In this document: positions 7,069-15,307 of the stretch, piece by piece
How the letters are laid out: each line of letters starts with the position of its first letter
Numbering within the stretch: the first letter of the stretch is position 1
Source: JAWXUD01 sp044432945
GTDB lineage: Bacteria > Cyanobacteriota > Vampirovibrionia > Gastranaerophilales > Gastranaerophilaceae
NCBI GenBank assembly: GCA_044432945.1
Contig: JAWXUD010000001.1
Coordinates: 1-64,000 of the forward strand
Direction of reading: 5' to 3'
DNA: 64,000 bases
The notes under the pieces: model-generated
The model's database searches: none
What the model was told of the DNA's origin: nothing
Seen by the model: the letters and a program-made list of their open reading frames with translations, nothing else
Made by a program: the position numbers and the translations under genes

Positions 7069-7581
7069 ATGAGAATTCAATCAATTAACGCAATTTCATA
7101 TCAAAACCCAAATTTCAAAGGCCAAACTTCTGAGGATAAAAAAGATACTGCAAAAGACGTTGTAACTGGTGGTGGCGCAATCGCAGCGACAAAACATGCA
7201 ACAACAAATATTGCAAAAACACCTAATGAGTTTTTAAGAAAAGCTGGTCAAACTTCTTCTAAATTAAAAGAAGGTCAAAAAGCTGTCGAAGCAACAATTG
7301 AAAATGGTCAAAAAGCAGGTTCAATGATGCAAAGATTATGGCAAAAAACAAAAAATGCCAAAAGTTCAATGACTGAAAGATTTATCAAATGGGGCGAAAA
7401 TGCTAAAGCTAGCAAATTCGTAAAACCACTATTGCAAAGTAAAGTTTATAAATATTCAGCAGGATTTATTGGTTATGGATTTGGTGCAGTCACTCTAATA
7501 AACGGTCTTTGCGACATCAGTGACCTCGCAACAAATACAGCAAAAGGAAACCTTGAATTTATAGAAGAGCTTGCTAACTAA
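7069..7581 (+). CDS. Unknown lineage-restricted protein, partner of the preceding gene
   Basis: This 170-residue protein starts at 7069, because ATGAGGT just upstream gives a ribosome site; the earlier ATG at 7057 has none. The N-terminus MRIQSINAISYQNPNFKG carries a P-x-F-x-G motif seen in other proteins here. The middle is Lys/Gln-rich helix, and residues ~127-150 (SAGFIGYGFGAVTLINGL) form a plausible membrane helix. Its composition and hydrophobic-helix pattern resemble the gene before it, from which it may derive by duplication. No function can be assigned. Confidence 0.7.
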   Translation: MRIQSINAISYQNPNFKGQTSEDKKDTAKDVVTGGGAIAATKHATTNIAKTPNEFLRKAGQTSSKLKEGQKAVEATIENGQKAGSMMQRLWQKTKNAKSSMTERFIKWGENAKASKFVKPLLQSKVYKYSAGFIGYGFGAVTLINGLCDISDLATNTAKGNLEFIEELAN

Positions 7582-7631
7582 AACTATAAAACTATATTTA
7601 TAAATACAAAAAATCGTGCTAAAATAATTTT

Positions 7632-8807
7632 ATGCACGATTTTGTTTTAAAAGAAATTATCAACTCAAATATAGCAAATGAACTGACCCAAATTGGGTTT
7701 GACAAATCATATATTCACAAAGCATGTGAAAAATATGAATATAAAAATATTAAAATCTTTTCACTAACCACCGCACAAGCAAATATTTTAAAACAAACAG
7801 CAATTTCTGTTGGTTGTGATTGTGCAACACATCGAGAAGTTATCACCGCAAAAATCGAAAACTGTGATTGCATATTAGGTGGCAGCATTTCACAAATTAA
7901 AAAAATAGGAACCAAGCTTCAACATCAACCGTTTAAGTTGAAACAACTTGGCGAAAAGCTTCTTGAGTTTACACCTCCAATTAACAAGAAAAAAACAAAA
8001 ATTGTTGGAATTCTAAACCTTACACCGAACTCGTTTTCCGATGGTGGCGAATTTGATGATTATAAAAAAGCCACTCAGCACCTATTAAAAATGATTGAGC
8101 AAGGTGTTGATATTATTGATATCGGTGCAGAATCCACAAAGCCATACTCGCAACCAGTTGATGATGAAACACAATTGTCAAAATTATTGCCAATTATCGA
8201 ATTTGCAAAAGATAAAATAACAATAAGCGTTGATACACGCTCTGCCGTTGTTGCAGAAAAATCTATACTCGCTGGTGCAAGTATAATTAATGATGTTTCT
8301 GGATTTGATTATGACAAGAACATGGCTGAAATCATTGCAAAATACGGCACAATGGCTAATGGGACTAATCGGATTAATGGGGCTAATGGAATAAAAATTA
8401 TTATTCAACATTCACTTACCACTCCAGAAACGATGCAGGAAAACCCAATTTATGAAAATTTGGTTGATGAAATATATCTAAGTTTAAAAAAGAAAACTGA
8501 TTTAGCAATTTCAAAAGGCATAAAAAAAGAAAATATAATAATTGATGTTGGTATAGGATTTGGCAAAACCCGCAAAGATAATTTTAAACTAATAAGACGC
8601 ATAGAAGAATTTCGTGGATTAGGTTTTGAAGTTATGCTAGGAGTATCTCGCAAAAGCCTATTAAATATGCCAGATGCTGATAACAATACCAAAGATATTT
8701 TCACAATGGCACTAAACACTCTCGCTGTTGAAAAAAATATTGAATACTTACGAGTGCATAATGTTGAACTACATAAACAACTGATAGCAATGCTTTCAAT
8801 CGAATAA
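7632..8807 (+). CDS. folP: Dihydropteroate synthase, long form
   Basis: The enzyme condenses 6-hydroxymethyl-7,8-dihydropterin diphosphate with p-aminobenzoate in folate synthesis and is the sulfonamide target. The catalytic TIM barrel begins near residue 120: GILNLTPNSFSDGG, DIIDIGAESTKP, SVDTRS, GASIINDVSGFD, IIIDVGIGFGKT and GVSRKS are all present. The protein is 391 residues; the first ~115 form the N-terminal extension also found in clostridial long-form enzymes. Between EIIAKYG and IIIQHS lies an extra Asn/Gly-rich loop made by a 9-bp tandem repeat, and the usual MH at this point is QH. It appears to be monocistronic, with no other folate gene nearby. Confidence 0.93.
   Translation: MHDFVLKEIINSNIANELTQIGFDKSYIHKACEKYEYKNIKIFSLTTAQANILKQTAISVGCDCATHREVITAKIENCDCILGGSISQIKKIGTKLQHQPFKLKQLGEKLLEFTPPINKKKTKIVGILNLTPNSFSDGGEFDDYKKATQHLLKMIEQGVDIIDIGAESTKPYSQPVDDETQLSKLLPIIEFAKDKITISVDTRSAVVAEKSILAGASIINDVSGFDYDKNMAEIIAKYGTMANGTNRINGANGIKIIIQHSLTTPETMQENPIYENLVDEIYLSLKKKTDLAISKGIKKENIIIDVGIGFGKTRKDNFKLIRRIEEFRGLGFEVMLGVSRKSLLNMPDADNNTKDIFTMALNTLAVEKNIEYLRVHNVELHKQLIAMLSIE
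8355..8390 (+). repeat. In-frame 9-bp minisatellite inside folP
   Basis: Four imperfect units of gctaatggg encode ANG/TNR/ING/ANG-like tripeptides in a surface loop of dihydropteroate synthase. The unit keeps the reading frame, so copy number can change without breaking the gene. Confidence 0.8.
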
Positions 8808-8823
8808 AATAAATATGCAAGGG

Positions 8824-8869
8824 TTGAAAAAATAGCTCACTTGTGTTACAATATCAATACAATGTAACA
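8824..8869 (+). promoter_or_regulatory. RelBE-type promoter with inverted-repeat operator
   Basis: TTGAAA (8824-8829), a 17-nt spacer and TACAAT (8847-8852). TGTTACA (8844-8850) and TGTAACA (8863-8869) form an inverted repeat over the -10 and the start point, as expected for antitoxin autoregulation. Confidence 0.75.
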
Positions 8870-8887
8870 ACAAAAGGACGTAAAATT

Positions 8888-9157
8888 ATGTCACAATCAA
8901 ATATTAGCATCAGAATAGACGACACAGTTAAGCAAAAATTTGACGCTTTATGCGAAGAACTTGGGCTTTCAATGTCAACTGCAATAAACATATTTGTAAA
9001 AACGGTTATACGTGAAAACCGTATTCCTTTTGATATTTCATTAAATACTCCTAATTGTGAGTTAAAAAAAGCAATTTATGATGTTGAAAATAAAATTGGT
9101 CTTTCTAAGCAATTTGATAGTGCTGAAGCAGCTATAAAATCAATGCTTGAGGATTAA
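8888..9157 (+). CDS. RelB/DinJ-type antitoxin
   Basis: This 89-residue protein starts at 8888, with AAAGGACG as ribosome site; the longer frame from 8843 begins inside the operator. The N-terminus (ISIRIDDTVKQKFDALCEELGLSMSTAINIFVKTVI) is the ribbon-helix-helix DNA-binding domain of the RelB/DinJ family, and the C-terminus (DSAEAAIKSMLED) is the toxin-wrapping segment. It neutralises the following toxin and should bind the inverted repeat at 8844-8869. The toxin gene begins 4 bp after its stop. Confidence 0.93.
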   Translation: MSQSNISIRIDDTVKQKFDALCEELGLSMSTAINIFVKTVIRENRIPFDISLNTPNCELKKAIYDVENKIGLSKQFDSAEAAIKSMLED

Positions 9158-9161
9158 TTTC

Positions 9162-9434
9162 GTGTATAAAATTATTTATTCTACGCAAATGAAACGCTCT
9201 TTAAAATTGATAAAAAAGAGAGGTAAAAATTTATCGAAATTAAACACAGTTTTGAATATTTTAGCCTCTGGGGAACAATTGCCTGAAAAATTTAAAGACC
9301 ATAATTTGGTTGGGAATTATAATAAATATCGAGAATGTCATATTGAACCTGATTGGCTTTTGATATATACAATCGAAGAAGATGTTTTAATTTTAACTTT
9401 GGTGCAAACAGGTACTCATAGCGATTTATTTTAA
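9162..9434 (+). CDS. YafQ/RelE-type toxin mRNA interferase
   Basis: This 90-residue protein starts at GTG 9162, served by GAGGA (9149-9153) inside the antitoxin's end; the alternative TTG at 9147 lies upstream of that site. It has the YafQ pattern MKRSLKLIKKRGKNLSKL, LPEKFKDHNLVGNY, YRECHIEPDWLLIYTIEED, TGTHSDLF. His in ECHI, Asp in PDW, and the terminal THSDLF match the family's catalytic residues. YafQ-type toxins cleave mRNA in the ribosomal A site. It forms an operon with the RelB-type gene and its 3' end overlaps the convergent XRE gene by 9 bp. Confidence 0.93.
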   Translation: MYKIIYSTQMKRSLKLIKKRGKNLSKLNTVLNILASGEQLPEKFKDHNLVGNYNKYRECHIEPDWLLIYTIEEDVLILTLVQTGTHSDLF

Positions 9435-9662
9435 ATTTATAGGAAACAAACAATCAAGGTTTACGTTCAATGTTTTTGCGATGTTTGCAACAACATGAAT
9501 TGTAGGACAAACTTTTGCGTTCTCTATCCGATATAAGTGCTGTGGCGATATATCAGCCATTTCAGCTAAATACTCTTGAGAATAATTCTTTCTTGCCCTC
9601 TCAACCCTAATATTTTCTGCCAATATTTGAACTAATTCTTTTTTATCATACATAGCTTTCAT
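9426..9662 (-). CDS. Small XRE-family regulator
   Basis: This 78-residue protein is a single helix-turn-helix domain: NIRVERARKNYSQEYLAEMADISPQHLYRIENAK, then VVANIAKTLNVNLDCLF. The start may be 9662 or the internal ATG at 9653; neither has a clear ribosome site. It is divergent from the prepilin gene at 9795, and its start codon lies 10 bp from the -35 box of that gene's promoter, so bound protein could control both. A similar XRE-then-prepilin arrangement recurs at 49634-51676. Confidence 0.82.
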   Translation of the reverse strand: MKAMYDKKELVQILAENIRVERARKNYSQEYLAEMADISPQHLYRIENAKVCPTIHVVANIAKTLNVNLDCLFPINLK

Positions 9663-9672
9663 TCTATATTAC

Positions 9673-9700
9673 TTGACAAGTTATTGTTACAACTTATAAT
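9673..9700 (+). promoter_or_regulatory. Consensus promoter for the prepilin gene
   Basis: TTGACA (9673-9678), a 16-nt spacer and TATAAT (9695-9700): both hexamers match consensus perfectly. AAGTT and AACTT flank the spacer as a short inverted repeat, a possible site for the divergent XRE protein. Confidence 0.8.
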
Positions 9701-9794
9701 TTATTTTATGAACATATATGTTTAGTAAAATAATTATAAGCGTTAAAGCAAACATGTCTGAAGGATTTAAAAAGAACAATGAAAGGAATTATTT

Positions 9795-11099
9795 ATGAAA
9801 ACGAACAAGAATGAACAAAAACATGGTGACGAGAACACTTTGCTAAACCGAATTCAAGGTGGCAGTCGCATTCCCCTCCAATGGAACGCAAGCGAGCAGA
9901 GGCAGAAAGCAGATCCGTCTGTTCAAGCGGGAGTAATTCCCCTCCGCTGGAGGGGTGGCAACGAAGTTGACGGGGTGGTTTCAATGACAAAACGTTCTGC
10001 GTTCACTCTCGCAGAAGTCTTAATCACCTTAGGCATCATAGGTGTTGTTTCAGCGATGACGATACCGAATTTAGTTAGCAACTATCAATATAATGCGTTG
10101 GATACGAAAAAAACGTTGTTTCAAGAACGACTTTATGAAGCGATGAATCAAATGAGGTTTCATGAAAAATTAACTGGATATTCTGATGCTGAGGATTTTG
10201 TCGCAGAATTAGGAAAATATTTAAAAATCAATGAAACTTGTGATTTGACCGATATGACAGATTGCTTCCCTGATGTTGCGATAAGCTCATGTGATGAGAA
10301 AGTCTATGTAGAAGATTTAGTTACTGGTGAGGATTTTGCAGCAGACGTTCTAAACAGGGATTTTAAAAGTGATAACGTTGGAATAGTTTTAGCTGACGGT
10401 ACAAAAGCTATCATCAATTATGATTTGGATTGCGAGTGGCTTGACCCATATGAGAGCGGGTTAAACAGAACAGAGGCTACGCAATGCATTGCGATAATCG
10501 CTGATGTGAATGGCAACGCTGGTAAAAACATGGTTGGAAGTGATATTGTTACACTGAATTCATCATTAGGGATTAATATTGAAGGTTTAGACGCTTGTTG
10601 GGATACATCTGATACGCCATATTCTGCTGAAGACACTTGCGATGGTGCAAATACTTGGGATAGTGCATTTACAACAACAGCTCAAGAAACATGGCTTGCT
10701 GATAGTAGCGTAAATGGTACTCCAGATTGTACAAAAAACTATTGGGCGGGTGCTTTGAAAGCATGTAGCGATGCAGGCAAAAGATTGCCAACACTATCAG
10801 AACTTGCTTATTTGACACAATATTTATATAACTTGAATTACACACCTAGTGATAATGATTATATTACTAATATAGTATTTGATGAAACAAAAGGTAATGA
10901 ATTATCGATGACATATACGAATAGCGGTATCGGTAATTATCGATATTTTTCGAATCAATCATCTAGTGATGCAACTGCTTATAATAGGACGTATCGTTTA
11001 ACAATTACAGGTGTTGATGGTGGTGCATCAAATGACAGCACTTATTATGACAATCTAAAATCATATTCAGCTGTCAATGCTCGTTGTGTAAAAAATTAA
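9795..11099 (+). CDS. Prepilin-like protein with repeat-derived leader and lectin-like C-terminus
   Basis: The protein has 434 residues from ATG 9795. It contains a type IV prepilin motif, RSA|FTLAEVLITLGIIG, at about 66-80: the basic leader end, cleavage before Phe, Glu at +5 and a hydrophobic helix. Prepilin peptidase should cut there and release a ~67-residue leader, most of which is dispersed repeat (9870-9980) read in frame. The alternative start is ATG 9984 (MTKRSAF), but GAAAGGA before 9795 is the better ribosome site. The mature part is acidic and Cys-rich; NYWAGALKACSDAGKRLPTLSELA and a terminal ARCVK resemble DUF1566/FISUMP lectin-like folds. It probably sits on the surface as a pseudopilin or minor pilin. 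It has its own promoter and terminator. Confidence 0.85.
   Translation: MKTNKNEQKHGDENTLLNRIQGGSRIPLQWNASEQRQKADPSVQAGVIPLRWRGGNEVDGVVSMTKRSAFTLAEVLITLGIIGVVSAMTIPNLVSNYQYNALDTKKTLFQERLYEAMNQMRFHEKLTGYSDAEDFVAELGKYLKINETCDLTDMTDCFPDVAISSCDEKVYVEDLVTGEDFAADVLNRDFKSDNVGIVLADGTKAIINYDLDCEWLDPYESGLNRTEATQCIAIIADVNGNAGKNMVGSDIVTLNSSLGINIEGLDACWDTSDTPYSAEDTCDGANTWDSAFTTTAQETWLADSSVNGTPDCTKNYWAGALKACSDAGKRLPTLSELAYLTQYLYNLNYTPSDNDYITNIVFDETKGNELSMTYTNSGIGNYRYFSNQSSSDATAYNRTYRLTITGVDGGASNDSTYYDNLKSYSAVNARCVKN
9870..9980 (+). repeat. Composite dispersed repeat inside the prepilin leader
   Basis: attcccctcc is followed by a module (tggaacgcaagcgagcagag, then gcagaaagc) and a second, complete palindromic unit (9935-9980: aattcccctccgctggaggg to ggggtggtt). 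The same module occurs in inverse orientation at 50205-50230. The whole block is open in the prepilin frame. Confidence 0.85.
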
Positions 11100-11111
11100 T
11101 TAGTTTATTTT

Positions 11112-11150
11112 AATAATCCTCCTAGATATTTAGGGGGATTATTTTTTACT
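11112..11150 (+). terminator. Rho-independent terminator
   Basis: A 12-bp stem (AATAATCCTCCT / AGGGGGATTATT, one G-T pair) with an 8-nt loop is followed by TTTT. It ends the prepilin gene 13 bp after its stop. Confidence 0.8.
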
Positions 11151-11265
11151 TATTAATACTTATATTTATTTAGCATTCATTAGTTTTCAAGCAAATATTT
11201 TACATTTCAAAAATTCATAGTAATATTAAATAATAAACATAATAAAAGCTAAGGAATATATTGTT

Positions 11266-12318
11266 ATGAAAAAAATTAATTTAAATATAAAAAAAGCATT
11301 CACATTAGCTGAGATGTTAATTACTATAGGAATTCTTGGGGTTGTTGCATCAATGACATTGCCAACACTTATGAATAATTACCAAACTGAGGCTTTAGCA
11401 AAGAAAAAATTATTGTTTGATGAACGATTAGAAGAAGCTATGAATCAAATGAGATTTCATGAAAAACTTGATGGATATAATCAAACTAGCGATTTTGTTG
11501 AAGAATTAGCAAAATATTTAAAAATTAACGAAATATGTGATGTATATAATTTAACGACTTGTTTTTATGAAGAGTTCAAAACAAACGATGGTGAAATAGT
11601 TGATGTTGCAACGCTTACACATGGTACTGATTTTGCCTTATCTGGTGATGAGCAAGATTTTTCTAGCGAAAATACAAGCGTAACTTTCGCTGATGGAACG
11701 AAAGCGATTATGAATTATGATAAAAATTGCTCTTGGCTAGACCCTTATGAAGGATCAAGCAACAGGGAAGAAGCTACTAGTTGCATTGCTATGATTTATG
11801 ATTTAAATGGTGGTAAAGGCAAAAATAAAATCGCAGAAGATATTTCAAATCTTAACGGAGATTTTCAATTATGCCTTGATACAGGAACTTGTTGGGATTT
11901 ATATTATACTAGTTCTACATACTTGAACACTTGTGATGGCAGTGAATATATTGATTACGATTCAACTGGCTCTTCAAATTCTTACTGTGCAACAAATTAT
12001 TGGGCAGGGTAGATTAAAGCATGCGAAGATAAAGAAAAAAGATTACCTACTATGACAGAAATTGCTGAGTTAGCAACTTATATTTATGATCTTGATACAA
12101 CTTTACCTGATTATGACGATATTGATAATGTTACAATGGATACAGCAAGAGCGATGGAATTTGGATTGTCTAGCACATCTAATAAAATAATTTCTTCTGA
12201 AGAAATGAATGATTCACGTATCTATTATCGATGGCTTACATCAACACAAGTCTATGTTGCAACAAATAGCCATGGCAAAGACCACAGTACTGGTTCTAAT
12301 GCAAGATGCGTCAAGTAA
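11266..12318 (+). pseudogene. Prepilin-like gene interrupted by an in-frame amber codon
   Basis: The first 248 codons (11266-12012) encode a prepilin-like protein: KKINLNIKKAFTLAEMLITIGILG at the N-terminus, then a body close to the prepilin at 9795 (NQMRFHEKL, KYLKINE, FADGTKAIMNYDKNCSWLDPYEGS). A TAG at 12010-12012 follows NYWAG. The same frame then continues for 102 codons with IKACEDKEKRLPTMTEIAEL and ends in ARCVK, which matches the C-terminal domain of the neighbour (NYWAGALKACSDAGKRLPT). A single base change explains it. The rest is open, so the mutation is recent, read through, or a sequence error. AAGGAATAT is the ribosome site. Its short 15-residue leader contrasts with the repeat-built leaders of its paralogues. 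Confidence 0.8.
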
Positions 12319-12382
12319 GTTTGATTTAACAATAAACTAAAATTAATTTTTATATTTTATTTAAAAATACAAATTACGCAAT

Positions 12383-12565
12383 AAAAAAGCCCTATGCAAA
12401 TGCGATTTTGTTACCTGCGTGTTCTCGCAGGTGGGTGAACGCCTCGAGAAAATCCGTTTCCCACTAACAATTTTTAAAAAACGGTGGGTATACTTCAAAT
12501 CCCGCTAAGAGTCAATTCTCCCAATATAATTAATGTAGGAACAAAATTGACACTCGCACAGAGCT
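12383..12565 (-). ncRNA. ssrS: 6S-like RNA (probable ssrS)
   Basis: A ~178-183 nt transcript is predicted in an otherwise empty 315-bp gap. A consensus promoter lies immediately upstream and the RNA ends GGGCUUUUUU. The first 15 nt (AGCUCUGUGCGAGUG) pair without a break with the last 15 before the U-run (CAUUUGCAUAGGGCU), and after a small bulge AUUUUGUU pairs with AACAAAAU. The interior has GGGAGAAUUGACUC opposite UUUCUCGAGG and a 3' hairpin CACCUGCG-AGAACA-CGCAGGU. The length, long closing stem and open centre fit 6S RNA, which binds the housekeeping RNA polymerase in stationary phase. The assignment rests on this hand-folded shape, not on a covariance search. Confidence 0.7.
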
Positions 12566-12570
12566 ACTTT

Positions 12571-12599
12571 ATTCTAACATATTTTTTTTAAAGTTTCAA
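12571..12599 (-). promoter_or_regulatory. Promoter of the 6S-like RNA
   Basis: Reading minus, TTGAAA (12594-12599), a 17-nt spacer and TAGAAT (12571-12576) put the start at about 12565, exactly where the long terminal stem of the RNA begins. Confidence 0.75.
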
Positions 12600-12633
12600 G
12601 TAGCTCTTATGTTTAATAATTTATTTAAACTAA

Positions 12634-14922
12634 TTAATACATTTTTAAGACTTCCATCGCACGGCGTTCTGCGGCATCTGCACGCTTCATTGCATCATTT
12701 GCGGCTGTCATATCATCGCCATCATCAACCTGTACTCCGTACTGATTTGGAATATAATTTCTTATTGGTTCAGCATTTTCATCTTGCTTAATTTTACCCC
12801 TAGCATCAGGGACATAGCCAGTTTGGTTTTCACCATCTGCTTTTATCGTACTCATCGGTGATGGCACATAAGTTCTTTTGGGTTCAGCAATTGCTTGTTG
12901 AGCTTGAGATACTTGAGAATTTTGACTAGATTGAGCTAAAAATTCATCTGCCGTTACAGCATCAGTATTTTGTAATTTTTTATATTTTTCTATCATTGCT
13001 GCCTTTTGAGCTGGCGTTAATTCAACCTGCTCTGCAACTGGTTGTTGTGGTTGATAATAGTCTTGAGGCGGTTCTACAGTCGGCTCGTCCTTATCTTCAT
13101 CTAAAACTGAATCTTTTGGTTTGCCGAAAATCTTATGAGTTAATTTTATCACTGGTTCACTAATCATAGGTGCGATTACAAACATTCCTAAAATAAATCT
13201 CATTGGGAAGCCTGAAGCGTATTTTAATGCGTGACGAGGGTTTTTGATAGCATCTAAAGCTTTCGCCTTAAAACCAGTACCTACAGCTTTTTTAGTATAA
13301 GGACGAACTCGTTCCAACCCAACAGTAATCACTTCTGCACCTTTTTTCAAAGTTCTAGTAATTATGTTCATGTTTTTGGTATCGCCTTTGCGAATATAAC
13401 CTAATGCTTTCTTACCACCAGCATGTTCAACTTTTGACCAACCACCTTGCAATGATTTTTCATTAAAGTTTTCTAAAACTTGACGATAAGCTTCATGAGG
13501 TTTTTTACCGTTTTTACAAGCCGTTTCAAACTCCGCTACCAATTTTTTAGCTGCCTTAATTTCATCAGCCGAACCTTTTAATTTAGTATCAATATTTTTC
13601 AATGCATTTTTAGCAAAATCATCACTCATACCTGCATACTGAACCCCACCCAATCGATGCATAGCCTGAATTGCTAACGGAATACCAGCAAATAACATTA
13701 CCATTTCTGTAATTCTTTCAGCAAAAGTTCTGACTTTCTCACCAGCACCTTCTGCCTGAAAAGTTTTCAATATCGCCGTTGCCATAAACCCAGCTTGCAT
13801 AATAGCTATAAGTTTACCACCAGCAACACGGTTTGTAAGTGCTTCTGTAACCACATTGGTCACTTTTGGAACAGTTTTGCCTAACCACGTTTTATGATAT
13901 TTTGCATTACCAACACCTGAACCAATAAGTTTATTGGTCGTTTCTGAGGCATAAACATTACGACCAAACAAATGCCCTTGAGCTTTGCCTAGCCAATTAT
14001 CGCCACCTGACCAGATCTTTGAAAACATTTTTGGATCTGCTTTTTTAGTAGCATCGAAAATTTCATCTACATTATTACCAGCATTTTTTAATAATTTTTT
14101 CATTGAATCATTATCTGCAAACCCAAACGCTTTTGCTTTCGCATTTTCTAAAAAAGTCGCTTTGGCTTTAACATCTAACGCTTTAAAATCAGCCAACTTA
14201 GTTCCGCCAGTATAATTATGCAACAATTCAAATTCGGCTTCTTGCAAGATTTTTAATTTATTTTTAGGATCTGATGCAATTTTTGATTTAACACCATCAA
14301 TAAAACTTTTTGAACCACCATAACAATCCAAATCTTTTGCATGTTCTAATGGTTTTACAAAATTCTCGGCAATTTGTGGATAATCCAACATCAACTGCCC
14401 AACTATACCTTTTGATTGAGCTTTTACCATATCAAGTTTTGGTTGCGAAGGTGTATCTCTAATTGAACGCAAAACCGCACTTTTACTAACTATTTTATCG
14501 TTTATAAATTTTGTAGAAGAATGAAAACCATCATTAATCCACTTAGAAAAACGTGATTTACCAAAGGCGGAATTGTTATAACTATCTACAACATCATCGC
14601 CCCATTTCCCCATTTTATATTGAATGGTATCAGTGTATTCGCCACGACAACCCTTAGCAAAATAATCCATTGATTGCGACAATCCATACCATACAGGAAC
14701 TCCTATCAAAGCCGTTTTATAAGTGTCTTGCTCCTCCTTATTTAGCACCTGAGAGGTACGCTTGACTGCATAATTGTCATTAACACGTTGTCGCATCTGC
14801 TCTTGATCTATTGGCAATCCTTCCATTGACATCTGCCCATTTTGCATCGCATCACGAAGCTGTGCTTGTGTCATAGCTTGCATTGGAACTTGATATCTTT
14901 GATTAACGTTGTTACTGAGCAT
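12634..14922 (-). CDS. Large unknown protein with hydrophobic segments
   Basis: This 762-residue protein has no family I recognise. The N-terminus is Gln/Met-rich (YQVPMQAMTQAQLRDAMQNG). The middle is Lys-rich helix with hydrophobic stretches near 70-90 (ALIGVPVWYGLSQSMDYF), ~370-425 (LIAIMQAGFMATAILK, ITEMVMLFAGIPLAIQAM) and ~595-615 (PMRFILGMFVIAPMI), so it is probably membrane-associated. The last ~150 residues are Pro/Gln-rich and disordered, with a TPAQKAAMIEKYKKLQ helix. There is no Sec signal peptide. AGGAAA is the ribosome site. The mixture of helices and Pro/Gln tail resembles other lineage-specific proteins in this window (36871, 46925). It is monocistronic. Confidence 0.75.
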   Translation of the reverse strand: MLSNNVNQRYQVPMQAMTQAQLRDAMQNGQMSMEGLPIDQEQMRQRVNDNYAVKRTSQVLNKEEQDTYKTALIGVPVWYGLSQSMDYFAKGCRGEYTDTIQYKMGKWGDDVVDSYNNSAFGKSRFSKWINDGFHSSTKFINDKIVSKSAVLRSIRDTPSQPKLDMVKAQSKGIVGQLMLDYPQIAENFVKPLEHAKDLDCYGGSKSFIDGVKSKIASDPKNKLKILQEAEFELLHNYTGGTKLADFKALDVKAKATFLENAKAKAFGFADNDSMKKLLKNAGNNVDEIFDATKKADPKMFSKIWSGGDNWLGKAQGHLFGRNVYASETTNKLIGSGVGNAKYHKTWLGKTVPKVTNVVTEALTNRVAGGKLIAIMQAGFMATAILKTFQAEGAGEKVRTFAERITEMVMLFAGIPLAIQAMHRLGGVQYAGMSDDFAKNALKNIDTKLKGSADEIKAAKKLVAEFETACKNGKKPHEAYRQVLENFNEKSLQGGWSKVEHAGGKKALGYIRKGDTKNMNIITRTLKKGAEVITVGLERVRPYTKKAVGTGFKAKALDAIKNPRHALKYASGFPMRFILGMFVIAPMISEPVIKLTHKIFGKPKDSVLDEDKDEPTVEPPQDYYQPQQPVAEQVELTPAQKAAMIEKYKKLQNTDAVTADEFLAQSSQNSQVSQAQQAIAEPKRTYVPSPMSTIKADGENQTGYVPDARGKIKQDENAEPIRNYIPNQYGVQVDDGDDMTAANDAMKRADAAERRAMEVLKMY

Positions 14923-15102
14923 GGTATTTCCTATTTCCCCTATATTTATTATAAAAACATTTTGTTTGAATTAATTGATTAAAATAAGCTTTTTTTTAGC
15001 CAATTGTAAACTTATGTAACAAAACAGGCTTAATGTGAAATTCACCACCTCGTATATACTTTATATATACATAAGAGATGAGCAAATAAGAGAGGCGACA
15101 AA

Positions 15103-15267
15103 ATGGCTATTGCAAATTTAAAAAAAGTTGATACTAAATTAAAAAAAATGTATGAAAACCAAATTACCGCAACACCTGATCCGAATTTTGTTGACCGTTC
15201 AGATTTATTGTTCGCACAAATGAATTTTATTGCTGTTGCTAATAAGCAAGCTTTAAAATTAGTTTAA
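15103..15267 (+). CDS. Small unknown protein
   Basis: This 54-residue basic helical protein (MAIANLKKVDTKLKKMYENQ, then DPNFVDRSDLLFAQMNFIAVANKQALKLV) has AAGAGAGGCGAC as a good ribosome site and a terminator directly downstream (15308-15340), so it looks like a genuine one-gene unit. No cysteines, signal or membrane segment are visible. I do not recognise it. Confidence 0.65.
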   Translation: MAIANLKKVDTKLKKMYENQITATPDPNFVDRSDLLFAQMNFIAVANKQALKLV

Positions 15268-15307
15268 AGATTTTAACTCCAATTAATTTTTCCCCTACAA
15301 ATTTTGT

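Noticed and set aside
12609..12791. Plus-strand frame of 60 codons
   Set aside because: It lies antisense to the 762-residue gene and has His/Leu-rich shadow composition.
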